DNA of 35,888 bases from Paraglaciecola arctica (GCF_018861065.1 NZ_JAHKQO010000011.1:1-35888); one strand, 5' to 3'; shown: positions 1-9,600, counted from the first letter of the stretch. Numbers and translations: made by a program. Notes: a model not told the origin generated them from the sequence alone.

Positions 1-1
1 A

Positions 2-427
2 TTTACATTATGGTGCTTTATGTCTTTTACTTACTGCTTTACTTTTTCTGCCGTAGAAATGTCGGTGCGTTATGGTGACAACACCAGCAACGACGACATC
101 ATCAGTTGTTATGTGCATCTGGGTTTAGAGCGTGCCAAGCAACTTAAAGATATGGTTGCCGTGCGCAATGCCCATATGCGAGTACTCAACACTCTCATAG
201 ATACTATGTGTGATCACTGTCTCGCCAGCGTTTGGCGTAAACAGTGTTATCGCTATATAAAACGTTTATTACCCCTTGTATACGAAATATTAGACCGGCG
301 CCAGTACCTTCAAAAAATTCGAGAAATTCAAATTTTATATAGTTATTGCTTCGAACAAGCGTCAGTTTCAAAGCAATCAAATAAAATGGAATTTTCAACC
401 CTACCCAACGTGAAAAAGCAGCCTTAG
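2..427 (+). CDS. Hypothetical protein, 5' end open at window edge
   Basis: The reading frame is open from base 2 and has no stop before the first ATG at 20, so the true start may lie outside the window. From that ATG it would give 135 residues. I do not recognise the family. The visible part is rich in Cys, Tyr and Arg/Lys and looks mostly helical (helices around residues 35-60 and 75-105), with a polar tail. The next gene begins 27 bases downstream on the same strand behind a strong ribosome binding site, so the two are probably cotranscribed. Both are short, helical and Cys-containing. No catalytic motif, signal peptide or membrane segment is evident. Confidence 0.6.
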   Translation, partial: FTLWCFMSFTYCFTFSAVEMSVRYGDNTSNDDIISCYVHLGLERAKQLKDMVAVRNAHMRVLNTLIDTMCDHCLASVWRKQCYRYIKRLLPLVYEILDRRQYLQKIREIQILYSYCFEQASVSKQSNKMEFSTLPNVKKQP

Positions 428-454
428 ATCACCAATCTTGAAGAGGAGTCTGTC

Positions 455-916
455 ATGACTGAATACAAATATATCTGCACTAAACATAGATTTTGGGTTG
501 ATGAAAACCCAAAGGACGCATTCGAAAGCATCCAAAAAATGACAAAATTAGCCGAACAGTTATTACAAAAGAATCAACCCAATCAAGCCATCCCCTATTT
601 AGGCACCGCCTATGAAACCGCACAAATAATATTCGATAACCGCTTAGAGTCTCCGCAACTCACCACCAGTTTAACTTCATCGGCGATTATGCTGGCCCAC
701 GCCTATGCCGCGACAAATCAACTTAACGCTGCGAATATCCTACTCAAACATTTGAATACCAAAATGAAATGTGCGATTGAATGCGCTTATGGTTACACCA
801 CTAAGGTCGCTTTTTTTGAGCATTGTTCAAGAGCAATAACCGAAGCCAAAAACGACATAATGTTAGCGTCGACAATACCAACTTTGAAACCCAATCAATA
901 TTCACAATTGCATTGA
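455..916 (+). CDS. Hypothetical protein, TPR-like helical repeats
   Basis: 153 residues, starting at an ATG preceded by AAGAGGAG at 441-448, a strong ribosome binding site that fixes the start. Residues about 20-125 form amphipathic helices with TPR-like spacing (a run such as AEQLLQKNQPNQAIPYLGTA, then AHAYAATNQLNAANILLKHL), suggesting a small helical-repeat, protein-binding fold. There is no signal peptide or transmembrane stretch, so it is probably cytoplasmic. It follows the preceding unrecognised gene by 27 bases and likely shares its mRNA. Function is unknown; assignment to a TPR superfamily is inference from helix pattern only. Confidence 0.7.
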   Translation: MTEYKYICTKHRFWVDENPKDAFESIQKMTKLAEQLLQKNQPNQAIPYLGTAYETAQIIFDNRLESPQLTTSLTSSAIMLAHAYAATNQLNAANILLKHLNTKMKCAIECAYGYTTKVAFFEHCSRAITEAKNDIMLASTIPTLKPNQYSQLH

Positions 917-999
917 AAACGATTTTAGTTTTTCACATAACCCGACACACAAGTTGATTCGAACTATTACCATTACTGATAACGATAAGTAGATTTAGC

Positions 1000-1304
1000 A
1001 TGAAAAAGCTTCAATCTCCTTTACTTTACTAATGGCAATTTCACTTACCGCTTGTTTAGACCGTGGCGCACAAGGCTTTGCAGCTGTAGATGGTGCATAG
1101 GGCACCAACGGAGTTGCTGGAATCAGCACTGTTATTACACTTAATGATGTAGTGATCACAAATGCAAATATTACTTTTGCGGCTTATGCTGACTCGTTAA
1201 TGTCAGCACAAACTATGCGCAACGAGATAGTGAATTTTATAACCACCCCTTCAGAGACAAATTTCAGCAATGCCAACCTAAAAAGTTGTAATTGGACGAG
1301 GTGA
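1000..1304 (+). pseudogene. Remnant of an imelysin-like lipoprotein
   Basis: An ATG at 1000 opens with MKKLQ and stops after ten codons. In a different frame the sequence continues as a classic lipoprotein signal peptide (SFTLLMAISLTACLDRG, lipobox LTAC), meets an in-frame TAG at 1098-1100, and then reads on through a stretch resembling the start of the imelysin-like domain (ITFAAYADSLMSAQTMRNE) to a TGA at 1302. One frameshift, one nonsense codon and loss of the whole C-terminal domain indicate a decayed gene. Imelysin-like lipoproteins are usually several hundred residues long and are often found near iron or di-haem peroxidase genes; none is here. The family assignment is by eye and moderate; the broken coding character is directly visible. 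Confidence 0.55.
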
Positions 1305-1337
1305 TAATTACAGTCACCCCGTTTAGTCGGTTAGGTA

Positions 1338-1628
1338 TTACAATCCCTCTACAACAAAGTGATGACTTGTTGAACCCGCTGTACGCGCTTTTAAATGTGG
1401 TAGGTAGTCGGGATCACTCATAAAAGCTTTGGCACTTTGAATTGATGGCCATTCGATTATTACCCGCATAGCCGGGTTTTCACCTTGACCTTCAAGACGT
1501 TCATGGTTAGAAGTACGTGCAATGTATTTTCCACCGTGTCTAGCCACTATGCTGCTCGTTTGAGCAACATAATCCTCGACCCAATCATTACAGTTTGGGG
1601 TGACATCCAATACCGAATACGCAGTCAT
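1338..1628 (-). CDS. DUF1330 family protein
   Basis: 96 residues from the ATG at 1628. A TTG twelve bases further upstream is in frame, but GGAGAAAG directly precedes the ATG at ribosome-binding-site distance, so the ATG is the better start. The sequence is a small ferredoxin-like alpha+beta barrel of the DUF1330 type: a first strand (YSVLDVTP), a long helix with the conserved GGKYIAR turn, a strand RVIIEWPS, and a helix AKAFMSDPDY before the final HHFVVEG strand. DUF1330 relatives are dimeric and of uncertain function, often beside oxidoreductases. Only 12 bases separate it from the upstream oxidoreductase stop codon, so they form an operon. Confidence 0.85.
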   Translation of the reverse strand: MTAYSVLDVTPNCNDWVEDYVAQTSSIVARHGGKYIARTSNHERLEGQGENPAMRVIIEWPSIQSAKAFMSDPDYLPHLKARTAGSTSHHFVVEGL

Positions 1629-1640
1629 CTCTTTCTCCAA

Positions 1641-2630
1641 CTACTTAATATCAATAACCACTTTGCCCATGCCTTGACCACTTGCAAGACGGTCGTGAGC
1701 TTGACCTGCAACTTCTAAACTAAAGCTTTGTTCGTCTAGAACAGGTCGCAGTGCCCCTGCCTCTGCGATTTCAGTTAACTTACTAAGGATTTCGGCGTGA
1801 GCTGCTCGTTTGTAGTTGTGCAACATAGGGATCAACATGAACACAACGTGTAACGAAAGCCCTTTAAAATGTGCAACACTTAAATCAATTTCCACTAATG
1901 ATACTGTTGAACTTACTTGACCATTTAAGGCAGCGGCGTTGAATGAATTAGTCATGTTTTCACCACCAACCGAATCAAATACCACGTCGAAACCTGTACC
2001 ACCTGTATGTTTATTCACATAGTCTTCAACCGTTTCAGTTTTGTAATTGATACTTTTCGCACCTAATTTTTCAATTAGTGCGGTTTGTTTCTCACCGCCC
2101 CCGGTAGCAAATACATTAGCTTCCATATGTTTAGCCAGCTGTATCGCAATATGGCCTACACCACCTGAGCCACCATGAACTAAAACATTCTGACCTTTGC
2201 TGGTATTGGCACGTATCAAACCTTCATAGGCAGTGATCCCTACTAATGGAATCGCTGCGGCTTCACGCATAGTTAAGTTTTTGGCTTTCTTAGCGATTAA
2301 ATTGACGTCCGCTACAATATATTCTGCCAAGGTACCAGGCAATTCGGCTAATCCACCGGCGCAACCATATACTTCATCACCCACTGAATATTGTGTTACA
2401 CCTTCACCAATGGCTTCGATTGTTCCAGCAAAGTCCATACCTAAAACGGCTGGAAAAGGTGGGGCAAAAGGTAATTCAGCGCCCATTTGACGAATCATAG
2501 TATCTACAGTATTCACACTGCTCGCTTCAATACTCACTAAAACGTGGCCTGCTTTTACTTGCGGTTTGGATATATCCGCTAACTCAAAAACCTCTGAACC
2601 ACCAAAACTCTTTATGACCATTGCTTTCAT
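1641..2630 (-). CDS. Zinc-free MDR oxidoreductase, quinone-reductase-like
   Basis: 329 residues. It belongs to the medium-chain dehydrogenase/reductase superfamily, quinone oxidoreductase branch: an N-terminal GroES-like domain (residues about 1-125, with PAVLGMDFAGTIEAIG near 60-75) and a Rossmann domain with the NAD(P)H motif VHGGSGGVGH at 151-160. The zinc ligands of classical alcohol dehydrogenases are not evident, which fits NADPH-dependent reduction of quinones or enones. The ATG at 2630 is chosen because AGGA lies six bases upstream; a GTG one codon earlier is possible. It is divergent from a LysR regulator with a palindrome between them and is followed by a DUF1330 gene. The natural substrate cannot be told from sequence. 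Confidence 0.88.
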   Translation of the reverse strand: MKAMVIKSFGGSEVFELADISKPQVKAGHVLVSIEASSVNTVDTMIRQMGAELPFAPPFPAVLGMDFAGTIEAIGEGVTQYSVGDEVYGCAGGLAELPGTLAEYIVADVNLIAKKAKNLTMREAAAIPLVGITAYEGLIRANTSKGQNVLVHGGSGGVGHIAIQLAKHMEANVFATGGGEKQTALIEKLGAKSINYKTETVEDYVNKHTGGTGFDVVFDSVGGENMTNSFNAAALNGQVSSTVSLVEIDLSVAHFKGLSLHVVFMLIPMLHNYKRAAHAEILSKLTEIAEAGALRPVLDEQSFSLEVAGQAHDRLASGQGMGKVVIDIK

Positions 2631-2689
2631 CACTATTCCTCAATTGATTTATTTGTGTGATTTAATGGAGTCAGTATATTTATTAATTA

Positions 2690-2709
2690 GTAGTTTGATA
2701 ATAAACTAC
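2690..2709. promoter_or_regulatory. Candidate LysR operator between divergent genes
   Basis: GTAGTTT and AAACTAC form a perfect inverted repeat with 7-bp arms separated by six bases, in the 114-base gap between the oxidoreductase (start 2630) and the LysR gene (start 2745). An AT-rich palindrome in a divergent promoter is the usual arrangement for LysR-type regulators. Binding is inferred. Confidence 0.5.
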
Positions 2710-2744
2710 AAAGTAGAATCACTTTATAGATTACGTTGATAATC

Positions 2745-3635
2745 ATGAATATCGAACACCTGAAACTGTTTATCAGAATTGCCACTACCCACAACATTAG
2801 CTTAGCTGGAAGCGAATTAAGGTTGTCACCAGCTGTCGCCAGTGCCCATATCAATAAATTGGAAGATGGCTTAGGGGTGCGTTTAATTCATCGCACCACC
2901 AGAAAAGTATCACTTACCGAAGAGGGCAAGGCTTTTCTTCCTTACGCAGAAGATGTGATATCTAGTGTTGAAGCAGCCCGAACCTCTGTCGGGGCCGGTA
3001 ATTTTTTACCAATAGGGACTTTACGAGTCGCTGCACCTGCGTCTTTTGGGCGTATGCATATTTTGCCAGCACTGACTGACTTTTTAGCGCTGTATCCAGA
3101 TCTCAATGTGGATTTAAAGCTCTCAGATACCATAGTGGATTTAGTTGAAGGTGGCTTTGATATTGCGATCCGCAATTCGCAATTAAAGGATTCTAGTTTA
3201 ATTGCTCGAAAGTTAGCTCCTGATACCCGTATCCTGTGTGCGTCGCCAGATTATTTAAAGAAAAATCCCGCCCCCGTTACACCTCAAGACTTAAACTCCC
3301 ATCAATGTATTACATTAATGGGATTAGACGATTGGGCATTTCAAACACCCAAAGGACAAGTTCACATTAAAGCGAAAGGCAATTTCAGAACTGACAACGG
3401 AGAAGCGGTACGCGACGCATGTATAAATGGCTTAGGTATTACCATCAACTCCCGCTGGAGTATTTATAATCACCTAAAAAATGGTGAATTGGTGCAAATT
3501 CTCGAAGATTACCCGCTCATTAGCCACGCCGATATTTGGGCTGTGTATCCTAGTTCTAGATTGTTAGCGCCTAAAGTGAGAGCCTTCATCGATTATTTTA
3601 CTGAACACTTCGGTGATAATCCCTATTGGGAATAA
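2745..3635 (+). CDS. LysR family transcriptional regulator
   Basis: 296 residues from the ATG at 2745; an in-frame TTG nine bases upstream is less likely. The N-terminal winged helix-turn-helix (residues about 1-60) has the LysR signature (ASAHINKLEDGLGVRLIHRTTRKVSLTEEG). A periplasmic-binding-like effector domain follows from about 90 to 290, with LRVAAPASFGRMHILP at its start, as in the large LysR group that controls divergent oxidoreductase genes. Its divergent position to the MDR oxidoreductase/DUF1330 operon and the palindrome between them suggest that it regulates that operon and itself, probably in response to a small electrophile or quinone. The effector is not predictable. Confidence 0.93.
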   Translation: MNIEHLKLFIRIATTHNISLAGSELRLSPAVASAHINKLEDGLGVRLIHRTTRKVSLTEEGKAFLPYAEDVISSVEAARTSVGAGNFLPIGTLRVAAPASFGRMHILPALTDFLALYPDLNVDLKLSDTIVDLVEGGFDIAIRNSQLKDSSLIARKLAPDTRILCASPDYLKKNPAPVTPQDLNSHQCITLMGLDDWAFQTPKGQVHIKAKGNFRTDNGEAVRDACINGLGITINSRWSIYNHLKNGELVQILEDYPLISHADIWAVYPSSRLLAPKVRAFIDYFTEHFGDNPYWE

Positions 3636-3651
3636 AAACGACTTGAGTTAA

Positions 3652-3695
3652 CGTTTTCTTGTTTATTCTAACGATACAGAAAACGGTTTTTATTG
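3652..3695 (+). terminator. Possible terminator after the LysR gene
   Basis: CGTTTTCT at 3652-3659 pairs with AGAAAACG at 3678-3685 across an 18-base loop, and GTTTTTATT follows. The stem is AT-rich and the loop long, so this is weak. It lies 16 bases past the LysR stop codon. Confidence 0.35.
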
Positions 3696-3894
3696 CGCTA
3701 AACCACAAGACCAACCATAGTTCTTTGACAGCAAAAGCGGCTCACCCTGTCGCAAAGCGCGGCCTAGACACCTTACAGGGTTAAATACTTCGAGGCTGGT
3801 GATTTTCTAGGGTATGTGAAAAATAGGCCGGCTACCGTAATCTAAACACTCCGATATCTTCTTGTGGATCATTCGATGACGACCGGCCCTTATG

Positions 3895-4407
3895 CTAATT
3901 TTTATTTTCCGCGATCTGAACACTGCCATTATCTGTCTCAATGAAATGATCAAGAATGATAAAATCATAGGCGCTGTTATCTCTGGAGTATCTAGGTTTA
4001 CAATGAATCAGCACTAAAATATCTTGTGTTGTGGGCGCACCTAAACACTTTCCACTGGCTTCATTTTTAATTTTTCCTGACGTGGTTATTTTCCAAGTAT
4101 CGTTGCCGTCCCTGCGACATGGTTCATAAGATAACGTTTTTTTGCCTCTTCCTTTATGTCCAGAAGTTGACAAACACTTCGTCTGATTGTGATTATAAAT
4201 CACCATTTGTTGCTCGAGCTCCGAAGACCCGGGGGAAAACAAACCAAGTTGCATTTGCAGGCTAAGGCTATTTGACTGCGCAGCAGAACTAGTATTGCAG
4301 CACAATGCGGTAAGCATAAGCGTTATAAACAATGATCCTTTTATATTCTGTTTTCTCTTTAGCCACTCCAAAACAACAAGGGGGTTTATCATTAAAGAAC
4401 TATTCAT
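3895..4407 (-). CDS. Secreted ricin-B-lectin-like protein
   Basis: 170 residues from the ATG at 4407, which has AAGAG upstream; in-frame GTG codons further up (for example 4458) would lengthen it to 187 but spoil the signal peptide. Residues about 20-45 contain a hydrophobic segment ending at a likely signal peptidase site (TSSAAQ). The mature part has a beta-trefoil-like pattern: NHNQTKCLSTSG, then DTWKITTSGKIKNEASGKCL, matching the repeated Cys-Leu and Trp spacing of ricin-type lectin subdomains. Only about one and a half subdomains are present, fewer than the usual three. It may bind sugars at the cell surface, but this is inference. It is divergent from an AraC-type regulator and stands alone otherwise. 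Confidence 0.65.
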   Translation of the reverse strand: MNSSLMINPLVVLEWLKRKQNIKGSLFITLMLTALCCNTSSAAQSNSLSLQMQLGLFSPGSSELEQQMVIYNHNQTKCLSTSGHKGRGKKTLSYEPCRRDGNDTWKITTSGKIKNEASGKCLGAPTTQDILVLIHCKPRYSRDNSAYDFIILDHFIETDNGSVQIAENKN

Positions 4408-4499
4408 AGTCAGCACTCTTTTTTGTAAATGAGTCACTACTCTAAAACTTTGCGTCACGATAAAAGAGCGGCTATTTTCACTACTTAAAGGCTTATTTG

Positions 4500-4541
4500 G
4501 ACATTTTAGAAGAATGTCTAAATTACCCCTTAAAATGTCTA
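4500..4541. promoter_or_regulatory. Candidate AraC-type repeat site
   Basis: AATGTCTA occurs at 4513-4520 and again at 4534-4541, a direct repeat with exactly 21-base periodicity. GACATT at 4500-4505 is an inverted copy of the AATGTC core. The cluster lies in the divergent gap between the lectin-like gene and the AraC-type gene. Two same-face direct half-sites two helical turns apart is the geometry used by AraC-family dimers. Confidence 0.45.
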
Positions 4542-4608
4542 TTTACCCACTTGGTTATGAGATACGTTAGTGTAATGATATAAGTTTGGAATAGGGGTTT
4601 TGCTAAAC

Positions 4609-5601
4609 ATGAATATAGCGATTTTAGTGACTGATAGATGCCAAGCATCTAGCATTCACTTAACCTTAGATTTATTGATTGCGGCAAACTATATTGCCAA
4701 AGATAATTTTGGCTCTGATATTAGTGTGTTCAATATTGAGTTGGTGGGCATAAAGAAAAAAGCGCAAGCATATAATCAAACTTTTATTGATGGTATTAAA
4801 CCTATTAATCTGACAACTAGACCAGATATCTTAATTATACCTAGTGTATTCGAAGCAATAATCGACGAAGAAAACGCGCTTAATTGTATGCGTCACCACA
4901 CCACTGTTGTTGCAACAATAAAAGCGTGGCACAACAAAGGAACACTTTTAGCCAGTGCTTGTACTGGCAGTTTTCTACTAGCAAATTCCGGATTGATGGG
5001 AGGAAGGGAGTTAACTTGTCACTGGGCTTCTTCTGCACTTGCGACTAAACTATTTCCCGCAGAATCCTTTCAAACTAATAAGTTACTCATAGATCATGGG
5101 GATATCATCAGTGCTGGCGGTTCCTCAGCCATTGCCCAGTTAATTCTGTATATCATGTCACGTGAGTACAGTCGTGAACTAGCCTTGATAACTGCCAAGA
5201 TCATGTTAATTGAAGTAAATTTTGAAGGACAAAGCCGCTTCGCTATTTTTCGGCCAACCCATGACCATAATGATCCTCTAGTATTGGCACTTCAGGAACA
5301 ACTTGAATCAAAGGTCAATAGCCCTTTCGATCTCACATTGTTTGCCAAGCAACAGGCTTTGAGCGAAAAACAAGTGGTACGACGTTTTAAAAAGATAACC
5401 GGTGAAACCCCTTTGTCGTATTTACAAAAGGTGCGCATTGAAAATGTAAAAATGGCATTAGAATCCGGAGCTAAATCCCTAAACAAAACGATTTGGGATG
5501 TGGGTTATGAAGACACCACTTCTTTCAGACGTTTATTCAAGAAAAATACTGGATTAACCATGCAAGAATACCGCAGTAGGTTTTCAACCTTGTATGCCTG
5601 A
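4609..5601 (+). CDS. GlxA-type AraC transcriptional regulator
   Basis: 330 residues from the ATG at 4609 (an in-frame TTG lies nine bases upstream). The N-terminal half (about 1-190) is a DJ-1/PfpI-like, class I glutamine-amidotransferase-like domain: MNIAILVTDRCQ, PDILIIPSVF near 72-81, and the nucleophile-elbow-like SACTGSFLLA with Cys118. The C-terminal part (about 230-325) is a double helix-turn-helix AraC DNA-binding domain, with the second helix-turn-helix and the family signature WDVGYEDTTSFRRLFKKNTG. GlxA-type regulators usually sense small metabolites and are not known enzymes. It is divergent from the lectin-like gene and convergent with rlmA, 14 bases away. Target genes are unknown. 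Confidence 0.92.
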   Translation: MNIAILVTDRCQASSIHLTLDLLIAANYIAKDNFGSDISVFNIELVGIKKKAQAYNQTFIDGIKPINLTTRPDILIIPSVFEAIIDEENALNCMRHHTTVVATIKAWHNKGTLLASACTGSFLLANSGLMGGRELTCHWASSALATKLFPAESFQTNKLLIDHGDIISAGGSSAIAQLILYIMSREYSRELALITAKIMLIEVNFEGQSRFAIFRPTHDHNDPLVLALQEQLESKVNSPFDLTLFAKQQALSEKQVVRRFKKITGETPLSYLQKVRIENVKMALESGAKSLNKTIWDVGYEDTTSFRRLFKKNTGLTMQEYRSRFSTLYA

Positions 5602-5615
5602 GTAATCCATTATTC

Positions 5616-6452
5616 TTATGAGCGTCTTGAATAAACACGAATATCAAAATCCGTTGTAAATTTTTCTAGGTTATCCACTAACTTTTGTTTTTTCTCTGCG
5701 GTTGCCGACCAATAATAAGGTGTCATCATTAACAAGTTTTCCCTTTGTTGTGATTCAGTCAAGTGCATAACAAAACTAAGGTTTTTCCGCTCGATTTCTA
5801 CAAACCCTAGAGGAGTGAGTTGCTCTGTTTTGTGTTCGACTGGTTTATCGTATAAAGCCTGTTTAAATTCAATCAAGTGATTTGCCGCTGGGTTAACTGT
5901 TATCCACATTCCATTGTCTTTTAACACTCGGTGGATCTCTTGTTCACTACTAGGTGCAAAAATTTGAAGTATTGTGTCCTGACTAGCGTTTAGCAGCGGC
6001 AATTGAAAGGTACTGGCTACTGCAAAATGATTACTTGAATACTGCTTCGCGGCTTTTTGGACAGCAAATTTTGAAATATCCAAACCGCTAAAGCACACTC
6101 GAAAATTAGTTTGCTCGCAAGACTGACTGACTTGGTCCATGTAATAACCTTCACCACAACCAGCGTCAAAAAAATTCACTTCGGATTGATCTTTAAGGCC
6201 TAAAAGGTACTGCTTAAAAATTGTTGCAATAGCATCAGCTAGTGGTTGGTAAAAACCTTGCTCTAAAAAAGCCCTTCGACCATTAACCATCTCTTTATTG
6301 TCACCAGGCTGTTTACTGTTTTTATGTTGAGCTAGCAACAAATTAACGTAACCTTCCTTTGCCACATCAAAACTATGACCATTAATACAGGACCAAACTT
6401 TATTTTTAAGCAACAACACATTTGAACAGCCGGGACATTTCCACAAAGACAT
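5616..6452 (-). CDS. rlmA: 23S rRNA (guanine-N1)-methyltransferase RlmA
   Basis: 278 residues. The N-terminal zinc-binding module has Cys6, Cys9, Cys22 and His26 (CPGC...SCINGHSFD) followed by the highly typical AKEGYVNLL segment, and the Rossmann methyltransferase domain carries the SAM-binding DAGCGEG at 96-102. This matches RlmA (RrmA) of E. coli, which methylates N1 of G745 in helix 35 of 23S rRNA using S-adenosylmethionine. Length is as expected. It is a single gene, convergent with the AraC-type regulator and divergent from the tricorn-like protease. No clear ribosome binding site precedes the ATG. The Gram-positive paralogue RlmA(II), acting on G748, is the alternative but phylogenetically unlikely. 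Confidence 0.95.
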   Translation of the reverse strand: MSLWKCPGCSNVLLLKNKVWSCINGHSFDVAKEGYVNLLLAQHKNSKQPGDNKEMVNGRRAFLEQGFYQPLADAIATIFKQYLLGLKDQSEVNFFDAGCGEGYYMDQVSQSCEQTNFRVCFSGLDISKFAVQKAAKQYSSNHFAVASTFQLPLLNASQDTILQIFAPSSEQEIHRVLKDNGMWITVNPAANHLIEFKQALYDKPVEHKTEQLTPLGFVEIERKNLSFVMHLTESQQRENLLMMTPYYWSATAEKKQKLVDNLEKFTTDFDIRVYSRRS

Positions 6453-6615
6453 AAATTGTTTGTAAACCTTGTTTAGATTGAAACAGTCATTGGATTAAAT
6501 TGTACCATCATCATAGACTTGTTAATTGCTTTGTTATTAACTGAAGTTTTATTTCATTACATCGAGATACATGAGATTGTTTACGCTAGAACAACCATCT
6601 CCAAGGAGCCAATAC

Positions 6616-9600
6616 ATGCGCGCATTATTTTTAATCTGTTTACTGCTAGCCACCCAATCCGTTTTAGCCCAAGCGGGCTATTTCCGTTATCCAGACATAC
6701 ACGAGGATACAGTGGTTTTTACGGCTGAAGGTGATTTGTGGAAAATAACACTCACAGACAAATACGCGAAGCGCTTAACCACACATCCAGCAGAAGAAAA
6801 ACAAGCCAGCATTTCTCCCGACGGTAATTGGGTCGCCTTTGTAGCAAATTATAGCGGTACACCAGAGGTCCATGTCATGCCTATCCAAGGAGGCATTGCC
6901 AAGCGTGTTACTTTTGAAAACGTAGCAGTAAGAATGCAAGGCTGGAGCACTGATTCAAAAATATTGTACAGCTACAATGGTCGTGTCGGCCCCACTGGGA
7001 ATTGGACCTTAAAACAAGTTGACCCGACCACCTTAATCACCACAACTATTCCTTTGGCCGATGCTGTACAAGGCAGTATTTCCGCCGACAACACCTTGTA
7101 TTTTGCCCAGTTTGGCTTACAAATTTCTTCAGACAATGCACGAGCATATCAGGGTGGCGCTAAAGGAGAATTATGGAAATACAGCCTAGGTTCAACTAAA
7201 GAAGCCACGCAACTTACCAGTAAACACCAAGGGTCTGCACATACACCTATGATAGCGGGCAAACGTTTATATTTTATTAGTAACCAAAGTGGAGTCGATA
7301 ACATTTGGTCAATGAAATTAAATGGTAGAGATCAGCAACAACATACTCAATACCAAGATTGGGAAGTCAGAAATGCGCGCCTCAAAGACGAAAAAATTAT
7401 TTACCAATTAGGAGCAGACATCAAGATTTTTGATATAAGCAGCGAAGCAAGCAAAGTAGTAGATATCGCGCTTACTTCAGACTTTCCAGAATTAAGAGAG
7501 CATTGGGTGAATAATCCATTAAAAAACCTCAGCTCTGCCAAACAAGCTGGAGAGGCTAAAAAAGTCGTATTAACCGCTCGCGGACGAGTGGCCATCGCCG
7601 CCACAGATGGTACTAGATTAGTTGAAATCGCCACCCCAAAAGATTCGCGAACCCGCAAAGCAATATTAAGTCACGATAAGCAATCAATTTATGCACTTAA
7701 CGATAGCAGTGGTGAAATGGAAATTTGGCAATACCCAGCTGACGGTTTACCTGGTGGTGAGCAATTAACCTTTGATGGCAACATTTTTCGCTGGGATCTG
7801 TACTTGTCTCCTGATGGAAAATCTATCGCCCACGATGACAAAAATGGCGACCTATGGCTATTAGACTTGGCCACTAAAGCGAATAACAAGATATTATCAA
7901 ACAGTGACAATATGTCTGCAATTGGCTCATTAACTTGGTCAAGTGATAGTCAACTTATTGCCGTTACCTACAACGGGATCAAAGCCGAACGCAGCCAAAT
8001 ATTATTGATAGATACGCTAGATAATTCGCAGCAAACACTGACAAGTGAAAAATATGAGTCATTTTCTCCGGTCTTCTCTAACGACTCAAATTGGTTGTAT
8101 TTTTTATCTAATCGTCATTTTGCCAGTTATCCCAACTCCCCTTGGGGAGACAGAAATATGGGTGCCAGCTTCGATAGAAAAACCGAAATCTTTGCAATTG
8201 CTTTAAAATCAGACGCTAAATTTGCATTCCAGCCTCCGAGTGAACTTGATGGATTAGAAAAGTCCAAAGACGAAGCACCAGCCAGCAACGAAAAAGACCA
8301 AGCGGAAGATGTTTCCTCTGAAGGCGAATCATCAGAAGATTCATCTGCAAATGGCTCGCCTACAAAAGAGCCCGCCAAAGTAACGGTCGATTGGGCCAAC
8401 ATCAGCGACAGATTATGGCAAGTGCCTGTTGCGTCTGGGAATTACTCCAAATTGTTGGCCAACAAGAAATTTCTGTACGTGTTGGACAGAATCACTGAAC
8501 CCAAAGCGCAACCAGGTTTAAAATCAATAGCGATACAACCCAATACTCAACCCAAGACATTTTTAGGCGCCGTTCAATCTTTTAGTTTGTCTAACGACGG
8601 TAAAACATTGTTCATACAAAAGTCTGGCAGCAAAAAAGAGATGTATTTAGTACCTGCAGGAGCCAAGTTTTCAAGCACCGCTAAAAACACCCGTGTGAAC
8701 ACTTCTGATTGGAAGTTACGGGTCAACCCTCAGCAAGAATGGCAGCAAATTTTTCATGATGCTTGGTTAATGCATCGCGACTCGCTATTTGATAAAACCA
8801 TGCGTGGATTAGATTGGACGGCGGTGAAACAAAAATATCAACCATTACTATCACGCTTAACAGATCGTCACGAATTGAACGATATATTCAAACAAATGAT
8901 GGGCGAACTAAATACCTTACACTCCCAAGTACGTGGTGGAGATGTACCAGCTGATAATAATATGGCCAAAGCAGCCACCTTAGGGGCGCAATACTCTCAA
9001 GGCGCACAAGGCGTAACAATTAAACGTATTTACCGCAACGATCCTGAACTTGTTAACCGCATGTCACCATTGGCTAAGCCTGGTGTGAATGCCGAAGAAG
9101 GCGACACCATAGTTGCTATCAACGGTCTCACTATTCAAACCATTCCAGATATTGCTAAGGCCTTACAAAATCAAGCGGGCAAACAAGTGTTACTCACCCT
9201 AAAAAGAGCGGGAAACCGCATCAGTACTATAGCTAAGCCCAGCTCAGCACGAGACGATTATTACAATCGTTATTTCGATTGGGTCACTCAAAATCAACAA
9301 AAAGTGCATAAAGCAGATACTGAGCTAGGCTATTTACATCTTCGCGCTATGGGCTCGGGTGATGTCGCCACTTTTGCTAGAGAGTTTTATGCTCAATATA
9401 AAAAGCAGGGACTAATCATTGATGTGAGACGCAATAATGGTGGAAATGTCGATAGTTGGATTTTGGAAAAGTTACTTAAAAGAGCATGGTCATTTTGGCA
9501 AGTTCAAAATGGGGAACCAGTAACCAACATGCAACAAACCTTCAGAGGGCATTTAGTGGTGCTGGCAGACCAATATACTTATTCAGATGGCGAAACTTTT

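Noticed and set aside
6571-6615. Earlier start codon for the tricorn-like protease
   Set aside because: Starting at 6571 would place 15 charged and polar residues ahead of the signal peptide, and the ribosome binding site AAGGAG matches the ATG at 6616.
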